NCBI RefSeq assembly: GCF_016859285.1
Contig: NC_053400.1
Location: forward strand, 26,603,501-26,667,500
DNA length: 64,000 bases
Direction of reading: 5' to 3'
DNA from: Xiphias gladius
Taxonomy: Eukaryota; Chordata; Actinopteri; Istiophoriformes; Xiphiidae
In this document: positions 1 to 11,352 of the stretch, piece by piece
Layout of the letters: every line of letters begins with the position of its first letter
Numbering within the stretch: the first letter of the stretch is position 1
Translations under genes and position numbers: made by a program
Notes under the pieces: model-generated
What the model was told of the DNA's origin: nothing
Databases searched by the model: none
Seen by the model: only the letters and a program-made list of their open reading frames with translations

Positions 1-62
1 CTAACGCTAAGCAAGAAAGCTAATGATGGCATTTCCCAAAATGTCAAACTATTCCTTTAAAA
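1..62. repeat. terminus of the TIR element also seen at 17.2 kb
   Basis: The stretch ending catttcccaaaatg..aaactattcctttaaa matches the terminal inverted repeat of the element at 17243-18431. Only one end lies in the window. Confidence 0.5.
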
Positions 63-114
63 GTATCAGTAAAATAAACACTTTCCCTTGTGATACTAAG
101 TAAATTTATTCTGC

Positions 115-182
115 TAAGTCTTTGTACTTTTATTCAAAATTTTTGAATCCAGGACTTTAACTTGTAATGGAATATTACAACA
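115..182 (+). repeat. 3' end fragment of repeat family A
   Basis: The text tttgtacttttattcaaaa, then 'gaatccaggacttta', then 'cttgtaatgga' matches the 3' part of the teleost repeat whose longer copies lie at 33.8-34.9 kb and 44.8-45.4 kb. Confidence 0.5.
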
Positions 183-759
183 TTCCACTTCAGAAAGGGA
201 TCGGAATAATTCTTCTACCACTGCTTTCAACAACCTTCAGCTTTGAGACAACAAACCCAACCAGTATTCTGTATCTACTTAAAGCCTACATTATGTGCCT
301 TACCTACAGCAACAAAGGAATACATCGTAAATAGGAAAAGTAGTTACAGGAACTATGGAAACTTTTTCCATGGTGCCCATATAAGATGAGTACATCCGAC
401 TGTGTAAAGAACTCAAGTTCCACTTTTCATCAGATTAAGGTTTATTTGTTATTACTATCAGACTGCCACATGCAATCCATCTGACATAATACCTGCTTAT
501 TACAGCTGTTAGTGGAGGAGAGCAAACACTAAAAACACTTAGATCTGAGCATGAAATAAAGCAAATACAAGCACAGCAATTAAACAATCGGCTGAGGCAA
601 ACAGGGAGAGGTGGACAGCTGTAGGGTGAAAGTGGTGTCATTTCATCCGTCATCTTACTGTCTTACTGTGAACTGCATACAGCTGGGGGATCCACCCATG
701 TCCTGTACATCTGGGAGCAATCGCATGTGTTCACACACAAATGCACTCAAACAGACACA

Positions 760-760
<1 letters not shown>

Positions 761-790
<30 letters not shown>
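761..790. repeat. (AC)n microsatellite
   Basis: A perfect AC dinucleotide run of about 30 bases with imperfect AC-rich flanks. It creates spurious Thr-His and Val-Cys reading frames. Confidence 0.97.
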
Positions 791-791
<1 letters not shown>

Positions 792-2292
792 GATAAAAAA
801 AACACACACAGAATCTCAGCCAATGTCCCAACCACTCATCCACAGTCTAGCCAGAGATGATCTCAAAACAGACCAAAACTCACAAAAATGTTGCTCTTGT
901 TTTTGCTTTACTGCTCTACTTTTCATAGATGCACCAGTAAACACGCGTCTTAATATGAGAAGGAGTAGTTGGTTTTGACCGTCATTAGCAAGTGATTTCG
1001 TGTCCGTGCAGTTGCTTTTTGAACACAATAGAAATGTTGGCTTCCTCAATGACCGTCGAGTTTATGCACAACAGCCTCGGTGTGAACAGGAGGGAAGCCC
1101 GCCGGGAAGTGGGTCAAAAGAGTTTCCTGGATTAACTCCAAAATGTTTGTACACACACAGAAAAATCCGTCCACCTTTTCCAATCCACCCTTCCTCAATC
1201 CTCCCCTTGCAGATGGTGCTCACAGCATCCTTACATGCCTTAACATGTGTAATTTGTGCACATGCATCCGTCTAAGCATATGTTTCTGTGATTTGTGTGT
1301 GTGTTTCCATGCATGTGTTGTGTGTTATGCATGTACATCTGGGTGGGGCCTTCCCTATTGATCTGTCAGCAGTTTTCTCCATCCTCCCAAGACTAACAAG
1401 TTGAGCACACACTCAAACACAAACACAGAGACACACACACTTGGTTATCTATCTACTGAAGTTTGCACTGGGCTAGAACTGAGCCTGATACGGGAAAGTC
1501 AGTGAGGCATTACGAGACAAGAGAGCCCCTCAGCTGACTGACCAACTTCCCTGTTGTGTTCTGGCTGCTGACTTATTGACTGTGTAACTCACATGTTGCC
1601 ACGTTTCAGGCCAGTCTTTCACCACCGTCCCAAGTGAACTCAGTGGCGTCATACCGAAAGCTCAACTTTATTGCTCCATAGCTAAACGACTCTGCAGCAG
1701 TAGCAAAGACCCCTGCATGTAATCAGCAGCGGTGTGGCTGGATCTCACCAATCCCACATTCCAATCTAAATCACATTTGTAACCAACAAAAAACACATTG
1801 ATGTACCAGGCTGCATTTTTACTGCAGTCAGCTGTGCCTGGTGGTGGGACCACTGGTCAGCAGATCACCAGTCACTTTGGCAGCATACAGCTCAAAGTCA
1901 CACAACATTACAGTAGTGATGTGTTCATGTCGAGCCCTGGTAGCACCAGGATATTTCCCCATGCAATAACAGCTCTGGGTCCTGAGTGCAGCTACTTCTC
2001 CCCCGGTCAGATCACGTGTTTGTGGAAAACCTCATGTTTTTGCTAATGTGATAAGATCAAGCCATAATGTGGCACGGTTCTGTAAATGGCATTAAAAACA
2101 GTGTGGCGTTGTGCATGTGCACATGGATATGTGTACACATGTACTCTACGAATGTGGTTGTTTTTGTATGAGAGCACAATGGCTCTCCCCTGGGAGGTGA
2201 TGGATCCCAGCCGAGGAAATTCCATTGAAAGTAACTTAACCCAAAACGCCACTGTATCCATTGGCCTACTTTCTCTACCTCTCTTGGTGTAA

Positions 2293-2400
2293 CCCAGTAG
2301 TTCTTAAACTAGGGGGCGGGCTCCCCTGGGGGGGCATTGAGCCACTGCAGGGGGGCGGTGGATGACGATGAGAAAAACATGGAGTGAAACAAAGTTGAAT
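2293..2400. repeat. repeat fragment with 'cagtggttctcaaac'-type terminus
   Basis: Sequence beginning cccagtagttcttaaacta followed by G-rich text resembles the end of a widespread fish non-autonomous element. Similar termini occur near 25850-25880 and 45270 in opposite orientation. Confidence 0.45.
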
Positions 2401-2499
2401 GAATATGATTTATGTAGGGAAAATAAACAAACAAGAGTTTGTTGATGCTATCGTGCTGACCTTTGTTTCACTTAAAATTCTACTTGGATCTTTTTTTTA

Positions 2500-2805
2500 T
2501 CATTGTTAATGATTGATAAAAATTTGTGTGTCTGATTATTTTCATTATTCACCAAGCTGTTGATAACTGTTTTTATTAATAAGTCAATAAAATGTGGTGA
2601 TAATATGTAGTCCCCAAAACCCCACAGGCATCTAAAACCCAAAGATATTCAATTAAAAATGATACAAAACAGAAAAAGCAGAATGTCCTCAAATTTCAGA
2701 AGCTGGAACCAGAGAATATTTGGCCTTTTTGCTAAATAAATAACCTTAGCCAATTAACTAATCAATAATCAAAACTGTTCTTGACTAATTATCTGTCAAT
2801 CTACT
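2500..2805 (+). repeat. R1 repeat, copy 1
   Basis: Contains the family's internal landmarks in order: taaaacccaaagatattcaa, an 'agaagctggaaccag' block, a 'tttggcctttttgct' block, and an AT-rich terminus with ttaactaatcaataatc. It is diverged from the better preserved copy at 7233-7547. Confidence 0.6.
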
Positions 2806-4120
2806 AAGCACCATACAGTATACTGTATATTATACTATATATATTAAGAACCATAAAATAATATTAACACCCTACACTGGCCAGTTCAAGCATATCTAAG
2901 TCTTGGATTACATAGAAATATGAACACACAATGACACAGATGAATACCTCCCCTCAGTTCAGCACAGCATATTGTGTTAAGGTGAATGAATGAAGATGGA
3001 AGTTGGAAGCAGCTGGTCCCAGACACAAACAAACACCAAAAAGTATGCAAGAAGATTCACTCATGGAAAGACGCTCTCACTATAGCAGACAAGAAACTTC
3101 CATTCATACACCAGCAGACAGTGAGTGGCCGGTTCGCATGCTTTTCACCGTACATGGCAAATCAACCAGATGTGGTCAAATTCTTTGCCCGTACGTCATT
3201 TCTTCATCCGAAATCACAACACAAGACACAACAGCAGAGTGTTTCCTTGTATTCCCTGGAAAGTATGAACATTTAAAAGATTGCGTATGCTGAAAAAAAA
3301 AAGGCTTAATTCGAATTCCTCAACAGTCTCACAAACCCTTTAGCCAAGCTTCCAAGGAAAAGGCTGGAAACCAAAGTCACAACATGTAGAACAGGGCTTC
3401 AACAGATAAGTCTGGTGTGCTAACCCACCAGGCAACCAGATAGTGTCTTATTTGTTGCAGGGTTAAAGATACTAAAGTATACCAAAGAACAAACACTCAG
3501 CCAGACCCTGCTGACAAGCTTCTGAATCATGGCCTCGTTAAAAGGGACGTTACTAATTAGGAGCTCTGCTGCCAATCCAAATATTAGCTTTACAAGGTCA
3601 CCATTGTAACCTTTACAGGTCATCACTGCCACAGCCCCCCGTCACATACACAAAATACGCCTGCATACCGGCACACTTCACCCACAAAAACAGTGCAGGC
3701 CGCCCTCAGTTTGCGTGTGCTTGTATATTTTGGAGCTTTTGCTCATATGTGCCAGAGAGCAACCACAGGAGGTTGGGAGGTCTTCAGTTAACAAACAGCG
3801 CACATTTAGAAAGACATTACACTCTCCAGAGCGTCATTTGAGAGCAGATGTGGAAAATAATGGTCACTTCTGAGCTCAAGCTTCACATGCATGTTCCACA
3901 ACAAACACCATTCCTGGAGTCAGTGGCATGACCAAGCAGGAATTGTCTTCAGTCACAAAAAATTACCGCCATTCAACATCGAGTCACGTTTTCACAAAAG
4001 CAGCACGTGTTGCTCTGAAAACCACTTCAGCAGTAGTAAGTAGTGAATGTAGAGCACAGAGACAGCGTGATGTAAGATGAGTGAGAGAAATGCCGGGTCC
4101 TGCAGTGTGGTGCTCATTAC

Positions 4121-4216
4121 CTCTCTCACACTGGGCCCCGGTGAAGCCGTAGGTACACACACATCTGTTGGGAGCCACACACCTTCCTCCATTAAGACAG
4201 CCATTTTCACAAACCG
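4121..4216 (-). CDS. fbn1: fbn1 exon, third EGF-like module
   Basis: This 96-bp exon encodes [18 protein letters not shown] and then [11 protein letters not shown], the third EGF-like module. Acceptor tctcctccag, donor G|GTAATG. It is the last fbn1 exon found in the window; the following exon (beginning DYRTGPC in the family) was not seen at lower coordinates. Confidence 0.94.
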
Positions 4217-5819
4217 CTGGAGGAGAAAAGAGAGAAAAACAAACAATGACATGATGACAACACTGTGATTTACGAGGAATTTATAGGATATTTCTGGTTT
4301 AAATAAACTGGGTCTTACATTTGCATTTCTGTTGGTTAGGATAACATTGTATTAACTAAATTAATCACAGGGATCTGGGAACGCAATGACATCCCTAAAA
4401 CAGAATTCAGATGGGGCATGAAACAAGCAGCGACAGAGAAGCAGTTTAGGCAAATTAGCTAAACCAATTTTTAAAGTAAGCACACCCGAAATGCAGTGCA
4501 CAGCGCACACACGACTACGATAAGTACACGAGGTCAAATTTGAATCAGGAAGTTGTTCTGTACACTGTGACTGATATTTAAAAGAGTTTGATTGACAATT
4601 TTCCAGGTCGGCTTAGTTTTTTCTTTCAAATATGTTTGACTAACCTGGGAGTTTTGAGTATCTGACCATGTGACTTCTCAGCAAGTAACTTAAGTGCAGT
4701 TATCATTACCAACAGGAAGGATGACCAAAACTACAAGAAGAGGAGTAGAGGCCACAGCCATGCTAGCAGTTCGACTAAATACTAACGCTAGCAAGGGAAC
4801 ATGCTCAGTGATAACGGTGACATGTTGATGTTTGGCACATCTAATGCTTATGTTAATCTTCACCAGCTTACTTTAGCGTGCGCTAACATTTGCTTATTAG
4901 CAATAAGGAAAAATCCGAAAAGGAAAAATGTCAGGAAATAGAGGTTTTATAGCCTATCTTTGTCATAAATAAATGTAAACTGACGTTAAAATATGATAAT
5001 AATGTTGAAGTGTGTCCTGCTGCAGAATGATGCTTACGTTGACCACAGTGGTTTCCCACGTAGCCTTTCTGACACAGGCAGTGGTCCTCGGCACATGTTC
5101 CCCCGTTCATACAACGAATATTACAGTGCTGGACTGTGGGCAAAACAACACAAAGACAAACACAGACATACACACAGAGGAATGTACGGAGTTAAATTCA
5201 GTGTACACAAACTTACACTGTAGATTACATTTACGATGTAAACAAAATGCACTCTCAACTATATTCCTTGAAAGTCGTGCTCAGATATAGAGTCATTGCC
5301 TAGAAATGTAGTGTATTGAAGCGCTGTGAGCTGCAAGAGAGCAACATGGAGGAGATGTTGACTGTGGATGTCTTCCAAAGCACACACACACCCAATCGAC
5401 TCATGAACACACACAACAACCTACGAAATCGACCGCCATTTGCCAGAATGTGATTGCAACAGATATCAATTGTTGCAATCTTGGGGCAGTTTCAATGGAT
5501 GTTTTCAGGAGATTCTTTGGCTTGGTACATCATATTTTTGTACCAAGGTAGTTACTGCTCATTACTCATGATGAGGAGAAGAAAACTTAAGAAAAAAGAT
5601 TCAAATGGCACTCAAAAGATCTGAGCCAATTACAATTCCTGTAATTTCTATCCTACAGGGATAAGATATGACAAGGCTGCATATTTTCTATCATCTGTCA
5701 CTGCTTGTCATTATTGTTACTGCATGGTGAAATGTTTTTCTTAAGATTGCAGCTCCTTTGTTAAAAAAATGCACAGAGAGGGGTGTGGTCTAGAACCAGT
5801 TACAACCCCCCCCGTCACA

Positions 5820-5870
<51 letters not shown>

Positions 5871-6687
5871 CCCCACCACTCCACCCCCATCTATGCACAC
5901 TATATAATAAAACCCATCAAGCTGATGACAGCAAGCTTCAAAGGAGTTCACTGTGTATCACGGTGGGAAAAGGGGAGGTGCTGAACGACCTGACTTGGAT
6001 CCACAGGATGGGGCGATCTGGCCGTTGGGACAGGTGCACATGTTGGGTCTGGAGCAGAAACCATCTCCACATGAACTCCGGCAGATAGCTGCAAAAGAGG
6101 AACATGACACTTGCTCAAACAACATAAAAACGTCCTCTGTCAGGTGCAAGATAAAATAACAGTCCATTGCTCGCTTTATGGCTCCAGGATCTGTCTTGAT
6201 AGTGCGTGAGAGCGAATTCATGTTATGTATCTGCTGCTTGTCAGCCTGTCCGCTGCGGGTTTTGAGTTTCATGTTAGAATTTCATTTGGTGCGATTTAGG
6301 CCATGATCTAAACCTTATACTGACCCCTCATCTATAAAGTTTTAAAACTCAAATAGACCGCAGTCCAAATATGGCCAAATCTTCCTTCTAACCATCATCA
6401 TGGTTAAGTTATAGAAGCCCATTTGGCAATGGGGCCAAGCTATTTTCTTTTTTGAGTTTTGGTGCTGGCTGTTTTTGTTCAGTTGTTCCCTTTCCCACAG
6501 ATTGTTGTTGGCATGGTCCCCTGCCCCCAGCTCCCATCAGGTAGAGTCCAGCCACTGACCCCTACTCCCTGAACCCCACTGCTAAACAATGTCATTAGAG
6601 CCGCGACAGGCATCCTGCCAGCCGACCAGCCAGACTGCAATCACACAACTCTACAGCCTTTCAGATCTTCCTTATTTACTGAGGGAC

Positions 6688-6739
<52 letters not shown>

Positions 6740-9566
6740 GGGGGGGACCAGTGAGAGAATACCAGAGTAAACGGACAAAAATTATTGACCTAATCCCACT
6801 TGTTTTACGACATGTTATTGGCTCATCACCTCCATTAGCCACACTAAACCATTGGTAATGTAAAATATCTCTGTGGCAATATGTGGACCATTAGTGTTAG
6901 CTTACTTTTTCACCTGTTTAAACTCTGGACAATCTGGATGCAGCAAGACTTCTGGAACTGGTGGCTTTCAGTATTATCAATGTTCATTCATCTACTGAAA
7001 ACTGCAGTCCCTTGCTGGTCTGAACTTATATACTCACAATAACAGTCCATTTTATTTCCTGCTATTAATTTGACAATTTTCAAGAAAGAGGATGATTTAA
7101 AATTCTTGTGTTACAAATCAAACAATATTCAAATCTGATCTGCAGGAGTCCCAATCCTGTTGAATTTTCTTTTCCAATAAAGTAGACAATTTCAGGTAAT
7201 GTTACATGCATTCACTTTGCACCCAGGGGGAATGCAACTAACGATTATTTTCATTATCTGTGGAACATCAGAAAACAGTGAAAAATGAACATAATAATTT
7301 CGCAGAGCCCGAGGTGATGTCTTCAAATAACCTTTTGTATTTGACCAACAGTCTAAAACCCAAAGATATTTAGTTTACTTCATAACGACATAAGACTGGA
7401 AATGTTCACAACGGAGAAGCTGGAATCGTCAAATGTTTGGCATTTTTGCTTAAAAATTGACATAAACGATCAATTATCAAAATAATTGCAGATTTTTTTT
7501 TCTTTTACTTAACTAATCGATTAATCGTTTAATCGTTTCAGCTCTAATCCCAGATGTATAATACTCGGGGAGTGAATGGCTCCCATAAAAAAAGCAGGGT
7601 GCTGAAAGCCACTGCTGGTGATGATGATAAAGAGCTCAAAGTTCTACCTGACCTGAATTTACAACCTACTGCATTAGGGAGCAGTTGTCGAATAGTGGAG
7701 ATGATACTCACGAACAATGCACTGGTTTCCTCCAGTCAGAGTCTTCCAGCCTGGGCAGCAGTAGGCGTTGTTCCTTGAGCCACACACATTTGGTCTGTGG
7801 AAGACGCCGCATCAAAAGGTCAACAATCCGGATGACACAGTTCAGATCACTCTCAAGTCAAGTCCATTTTTTTTTTTCTGTAGACCAGAACCACAGATTT
7901 GTCTATGTGGCTTTATGATCTGTATAACACCCTCTGTCCTTAGATCCTCCATTGCTCTCTACTGATGGAAGCTCAGTGATTACTGATGCCTACACTGTAG
8001 GAACAAATATTCTGTCGCTTGACCTTCTCCGCAGAACACTTCACCAGAGGCAGCAGGAATAAGGGCACATTGCTCAAGGACACTTCAGCAGCATGGCAAT
8101 TTGCAGCCCGACCCAGTTATCCAGGCAAAGGATCAAAATTCAGTCATCGCATGCTCGCCTCCAAATGTTCTAGTACCTTTTGTAGGATTAGCAAACACAC
8201 AGCCCCTCCTGAAGTAGTTTTCACAGCCCCCACGCCAACCCCCAAAAGGCCATGAAATGTCCATCGAATATCTAAAATCATCCTGTGCAACAACACTACC
8301 ATTATATATTTGTCACTGAATAACTCAGTGGATCTGTAATATTGTGAGCCACTATAAGAAGCAAAGCCTACCTATGAACCCTCATCATTAGAGTAGTGAA
8401 CAGTTCAATTGAAGAGTCATTTTTCCTCCTTTCTGAGTCCTGAATAAGTAAAAACGTATTCCACCAAAAGGAAGTTTAAAGACAAATTATGGGGTATTAA
8501 TTCTTACCCCTGTAATTATCTACTGACCACTTAGGTTCATCTTGTGGCCCACTGTGGGGATCCCGACCACCAGGAAGGGAACCACTTGCCTATGCTACGG
8601 TGTGTGCTACTTACAGAGATCTTGCTGCTGCCGGGTGAGGCCTGGCATGTAGCATTTGGCACTTCCCAACACAAAATATCCTTGGTGAGGAAAATATTAT
8701 GCTGCACAAGGTTCTTTAAGAAATTAGATGATTAAAAATATTTCATCTGACATGGAAGTGAAGGCCTGGGTCGCTCTGTCACATACGGTTCTGTGACAAG
8801 TCGACATATGTGAATTTGTAATCACCTACTGGGCCCATATTGAGCCAGATGCCAGCGTATATACTGCACAGTGTAACTCCAAACAATCCTACGAGGTGAA
8901 TAATGACGCCTGTTGGATGTCTGAAACATTCTCATAGTGGTAAGTCGGCCTGACACAGTATGTAGCCCGTATGCACTTCCTGCCTCTGAACCCAGATGTT
9001 CTGATAAATTAACTTAAAGCATGTCAAATAAAAATGCCTGTGGAGAATGCTCATTGAGCTGTCTACTGTGTGACCTTCATCAGCTGTTCGCTGTCATCAC
9101 TGACAAAGACATTCTCTCTTTTCTTTTCTTTTCCTTCCTTTCCTTTCTTGCTTTCCTTCCATCTGTCTCTTTTTTCCCCATTCTCTCTTTCTTATTCACG
9201 TACACACAGGCACACACACACACACAACCTCTCCTGCAGTGACCCACTGTGTACAGCTGCAGATGTGATTTATCCACAACTGGGGTGTGGTGTTTTTGGC
9301 CAGAAAGAGGATTATGCTGTTAGTCTCTCTTTTTCTCTCTCCCTCTCTCTCTCATTTTCACTCTCTCTCTCTCTCTATTTCTCTCTCTCTCTCTCTCTCA
9401 CTCTGCCACAGCCACACACGACCAATGGCCTCCTTTGTTTGGATGTAATTTATTATTGCAGTCAGCAGGAATGTGATATTCTTGCCAGTATTTAATTACT
9501 AAACTTTGCTCCAAACTTCCCATCAGAGACAATGTCATTCATGGGTCTCGGTCCGCCTTATTAAAA

Positions 9567-9610
<44 letters not shown>

Positions 9611-10056
9611 GTGTTTTCTAACCCTCTATGATCATGTAGGACTAGCAAGTTATGCGTGAGAAGAGGAGGCACCTGCTCCGAGCCAAAAAATAAAACACGC
9701 AGAAAGATGCTCATTTGGATTAAAAGTTGGGGGTGACAGTTGGCATACAGTGCAAGAGTGGAAGAAAAGAAAAGAAAAGAAAAGAAAAGAAAAGAAAAGA
9801 AAAGAAAAGAAAAAAGGAAAACTGCTCCCAAATTTGACTAATAGGGATTATCATGGTCACATTACCCTCTGAGGACGTCCGTCCCACCCCTCCTCTTGGC
9901 CCTGCTGGCTCTGGAGTCGGTCTGCTTGGTCACCAGCTCGCTGTCCCCGGTGTCCACCACCTCCGCAGCTACTCCAAGCCCGGCGCAGAGCGACAGCAAG
10001 GCCACCAGAGCCACGGCCAACTGCAGCAGCCGTTCTCCACACTTACTGTCCGGCAT
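4121..10056 (-). CDS. fbn1: fibrillin-1-like, N-terminal coding exons (partial gene)
   Basis: Fibrillin is a large secreted glycoprotein that polymerises into extracellular microfibrils and tethers latent TGF-beta complexes. Five coding exons join in phase: 9866-10056, 7712-7794, 5990-6088, 5038-5133 and 4121-4216 (565 bp, 188 codons plus one base). They give a signal peptide, a basic furin-type site (SRAKRR), the Cys-rich unique N-terminal segment (NVCGSR..AYCCPGW), then three EGF-like modules. The ATG at 10056 is the first in its exon. FBN1 rather than FBN2 is favoured by the [10 protein letters not shown] stretch, [18 protein letters not shown] and RCVAPNRC, and by the neighbours shc4, secisbp2l and cops2. 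The first 8-Cys/hybrid exons were not found down to position 1, so the last donor at 4120 opens a long intron leaving the window. Fibrillin identity is near certain; the paralogue is inferred. Confidence 0.9.
4745..4912. repeat. GCTA/TTAGC-rich dispersed repeat
   Basis: Repeated 'gctagca', 'ctaacg', 'gctaacat' and 'catgttgatgttt' words are typical of a fish interspersed repeat. It lies in the fbn1 intron between exons at 4216 and 5038. Confidence 0.45.
5038..5133 (-). CDS. fbn1: fbn1 exon, second EGF-like module
   Basis: This 96-bp exon encodes [18 protein letters not shown] and then [12 protein letters not shown], a complete six-cysteine EGF-like module. Acceptor gcccacag, donor C|GTAAGC. 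The sequence is closer to FBN1 (QHCNIRC) than to FBN2 as I recall both. Confidence 0.94.
5823..5867. repeat. (AC)n microsatellite
   Basis: A perfect AC run of about 45 bases lying about 120 bases downstream (sense) of the fbn1 EGF1 exon donor. Confidence 0.97.
5990..6088 (-). CDS. fbn1: fbn1 exon, first EGF-like module
   Basis: This 99-bp exon encodes [17 protein letters not shown] and continues to APSCGSKS, a six-cysteine EGF-like module without a calcium-binding signature, as in fibrillin EGF1. The acceptor is ctcttttgcag. The donor is G|GTCGTT, weaker than its neighbours. Confidence 0.93.
6691..6735. repeat. (GA)n microsatellite
   Basis: A perfect GA run of about 45 bases followed by a G run, inside an fbn1 intron. 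Confidence 0.97.
7233..7547 (+). repeat. R1 repeat, copy 2 (best preserved)
   Basis: A complete-looking copy, from gcaactaacgattattttca to aatcgtttcagctctaat. Internal landmarks are 'gtcagaaaa'-like text, 'gaggtgatgtcttcaaata', 'accaacagtctaaaaccc', 'gagaagctggaatc' and 'tttggcatttttgctt'. Related copies are listed at 2.5, 21.9, 23.9, 29.7, 41.4 and 47.2 kb. Confidence 0.75.
7712..7794 (-). CDS. fbn1: fbn1 exon, unique N-terminal (FUN) domain
   Basis: This 83-bp exon encodes [18 protein letters not shown] and continues to GGNQCIV, the four-cysteine unique N-terminal segment of fibrillins. Acceptor cttccacag and donor C|GTGAGT are clean. A split Gly codon at the start and a split Pro codon at the end join it to its neighbours. 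Confidence 0.93.
8025..8200 (-). repeat. SINE-body-like fragment
   Basis: The text cattgctcaaggacacttca is the reverse complement of the 'ccttgagcaaggcac' body seen in the tRNA-like SINE at 27.5 kb. No A or B box is recognisable here, so it is a truncated fragment. Confidence 0.4.
9110..9402. repeat. CT-rich low-complexity region
   Basis: Two pyrimidine-rich tracts (9110-9190 and 9320-9402) with tctctc runs, separated by ordinary sequence and a short AC run. It yields a spurious Ser/Leu-rich frame on the plus strand. Confidence 0.85.
9571..9609. repeat. (AC)n microsatellite
   Basis: Perfect AC run of about 39 bases downstream (sense) of the first fbn1 coding exon. Confidence 0.97.
9761..9813. 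repeat. (GAAAA)n microsatellite
   Basis: About ten tandem copies of the pentamer aaaag. The run ends about 50 bases below the fbn1 donor at 9865, so in sense it is a (CTTTT)n tract close to a 5' splice site. Confidence 0.96.
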
Positions 10057-10151
10057 ATCCACTCTAAAGTGTCCAACTCCAGCGCTCGGAAGAATAAAAG
10101 TCACCTTAACTAGTTTACCCGGCCCCGTCGACCTCTGCAGTGGAGTCAAAG
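9866..10151 (-). CDS. fbn1: fbn1 first coding exon: signal peptide and furin site
   Basis: The acceptor (attgttttgcag) precedes 10151 and the donor follows 9866 (AGAGG, then GTAATG). Coding starts at ATG 10056; 10057-10151 is 5'UTR. The product has a short polar start, a Leu/Ala/Val-rich hydrophobic core typical of a signal peptide, then a spacer and the basic site SRAKRR where profibrillin is known to be cleaved. A poly(T) run in sense (10173-10202) lies 21 bases before the acceptor. Confidence 0.88.
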
Positions 10152-10163
10152 CTGCAAAACAAT

Positions 10164-10172
<9 letters not shown>

Positions 10173-10202
<30 letters not shown>
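10173..10202. repeat. poly(A) run (poly(T) in fbn1 sense)
   Basis: About 30 A on the plus strand. In sense it is a T run just upstream of the acceptor of the first fbn1 coding exon. Confidence 0.95.
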
Positions 10203-10203
<1 letters not shown>

Positions 10204-10405
10204 ATTTGGAAAAGACGCAGAGGAGGGTGCAGGAGATGCTGCGCAAAAAAAGAAAAACAACTCAGCTGCACTCTGAGAAGTAGCTGGTATGATGTGACCT
10301 TTACCATTATTAAGTTAGAAAATCATTCAGCTCAGAGTCGCAAAAGCCTGCGGTGAAAAAAGTAATAATGTGCAAAACTGCGCACGAGTGAGTCGTTACT
10401 TTACC

Positions 10406-10900
10406 TTGTCTCCCGAACAGGAGATTCGCCCCGGACCCGACAGAGCACTGCTTCACTCTTACTGGCAGGTACTGCTGAATAAACGCTTAGAAGCAAACTG
10501 CGGAGGAGAAGAGGAGTCACTCAAACCTTTCGCCGAGCCGCTGTAAACAAGTGCGCATCGTAACTTTTGGAAGTCTGCTCGTGCGCATCCAGCGGCGTGT
10601 TGATTCGGCATAGATGGGTTAGAGGAGCTGATGCATTCCAGAGGATGAGAATGGCAAGGCTCACTGTGACTCTCCCTCACAGCACAGCTTTTTCCTCATC
10701 TCTGCTCTACTCAACTTTCCCCAAGACTCCCCCCCCCCTCCTCCCTCCCCTCCCCTCCCCACCACCACCACCACCCACCCAACTACCCACCCTCCCTCCC
10801 TCCACCTTCCTTTCCCCCTGCTCTCGCGATACAAAAGATTGAGTGCAAAAATGCACAAGTTAAGCTCCGGACCTTCAGCCTTGGACTTCGAACTGTTACA
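10406..10900 (-). promoter_or_regulatory. probable fbn1 promoter / 5'UTR region
   Basis: This stretch is richer in GC and CpG than its surroundings and lies directly upstream of the fbn1 first exons. A good splice donor (ACAAG, then GTAAAG) at 10405/10404 in sense orientation marks the probable end of a non-coding first exon. The transcription start cannot be fixed from sequence. A C-rich and CT-rich tract at about 10724-10830 lies within it. No clear TATA box was seen. Confidence 0.4.
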
Positions 10901-11290
10901 ATAATACAATAGTCGACCCGGAAAAGAGGGAGACAGGAGCCAATACAATCCTAAAACCCGTGTCAAAAGTTTGACCACACAAATAATCGACTGAGATCTT
11001 CCTTCGCGTTGTTAAAAAAAACAATGCACCTGTTCACTATACTACAGAACGCGGCGTGAACCACCTCCTGACAAGGCACGCACTATACAGTAAAGGGTTA
11101 ATACGTTGTAACTGGTGGTTTTATTAATGTTAATACATTTACTAATGCTGTATAGATCAGTTATAGGACATTAATAAGAACAACTGATAGGTTATCCAGT
11201 TTTGAAAAATCCCTTTGGCTGGTATTTATTCTTTTTATTTGGTAAACTTTCTGTGGCAGTGTAATTTTTTTTTTTTTTTTTGTAATTTAT

Positions 11291-11352
11291 AAAGAACTTT
11301 CCCCTGGGAAGGATCCAGATTCCCTGCTGGCCCTTTCCAGGGGGTAGTTCTT
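11291..11352. repeat. imperfect inverted repeat (hairpin)
   Basis: Left arm 11291-11312 (aagaactttcccctggga) pairs with right arm 11331-11352 (ccagggggtagttctt and flanks), about 18 of 21 positions, around a loop of about 18 bases. Confidence 0.6.

Larger units (their letters stand above)
217..4120 (-). other. fbn1 intron (partial) with repeat debris
   Basis: This is intron sequence of fbn1 running off the left edge. It contains an (AC)n run, a 'cagtggttc'-type repeat terminus at about 2293-2400 and a diverged copy of the R1 repeat at about 2500-2805. I see no exon, RNA gene or conserved motif in it. Confidence 0.6.

Noticed and set aside
1..4120. Further fbn1 exons (hybrid/TB domains) near the left edge
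   Set aside because: No minus-strand text resembling DYRTGPC, CCATVGRAWG or similar Cys-rich modules was found.
9862..10149. A 95-residue N-terminus for fibrillin starting at 10149
   Set aside because: That start is TTG and lies at the edge of the exon; the first ATG (10056) gives a proper signal peptide.
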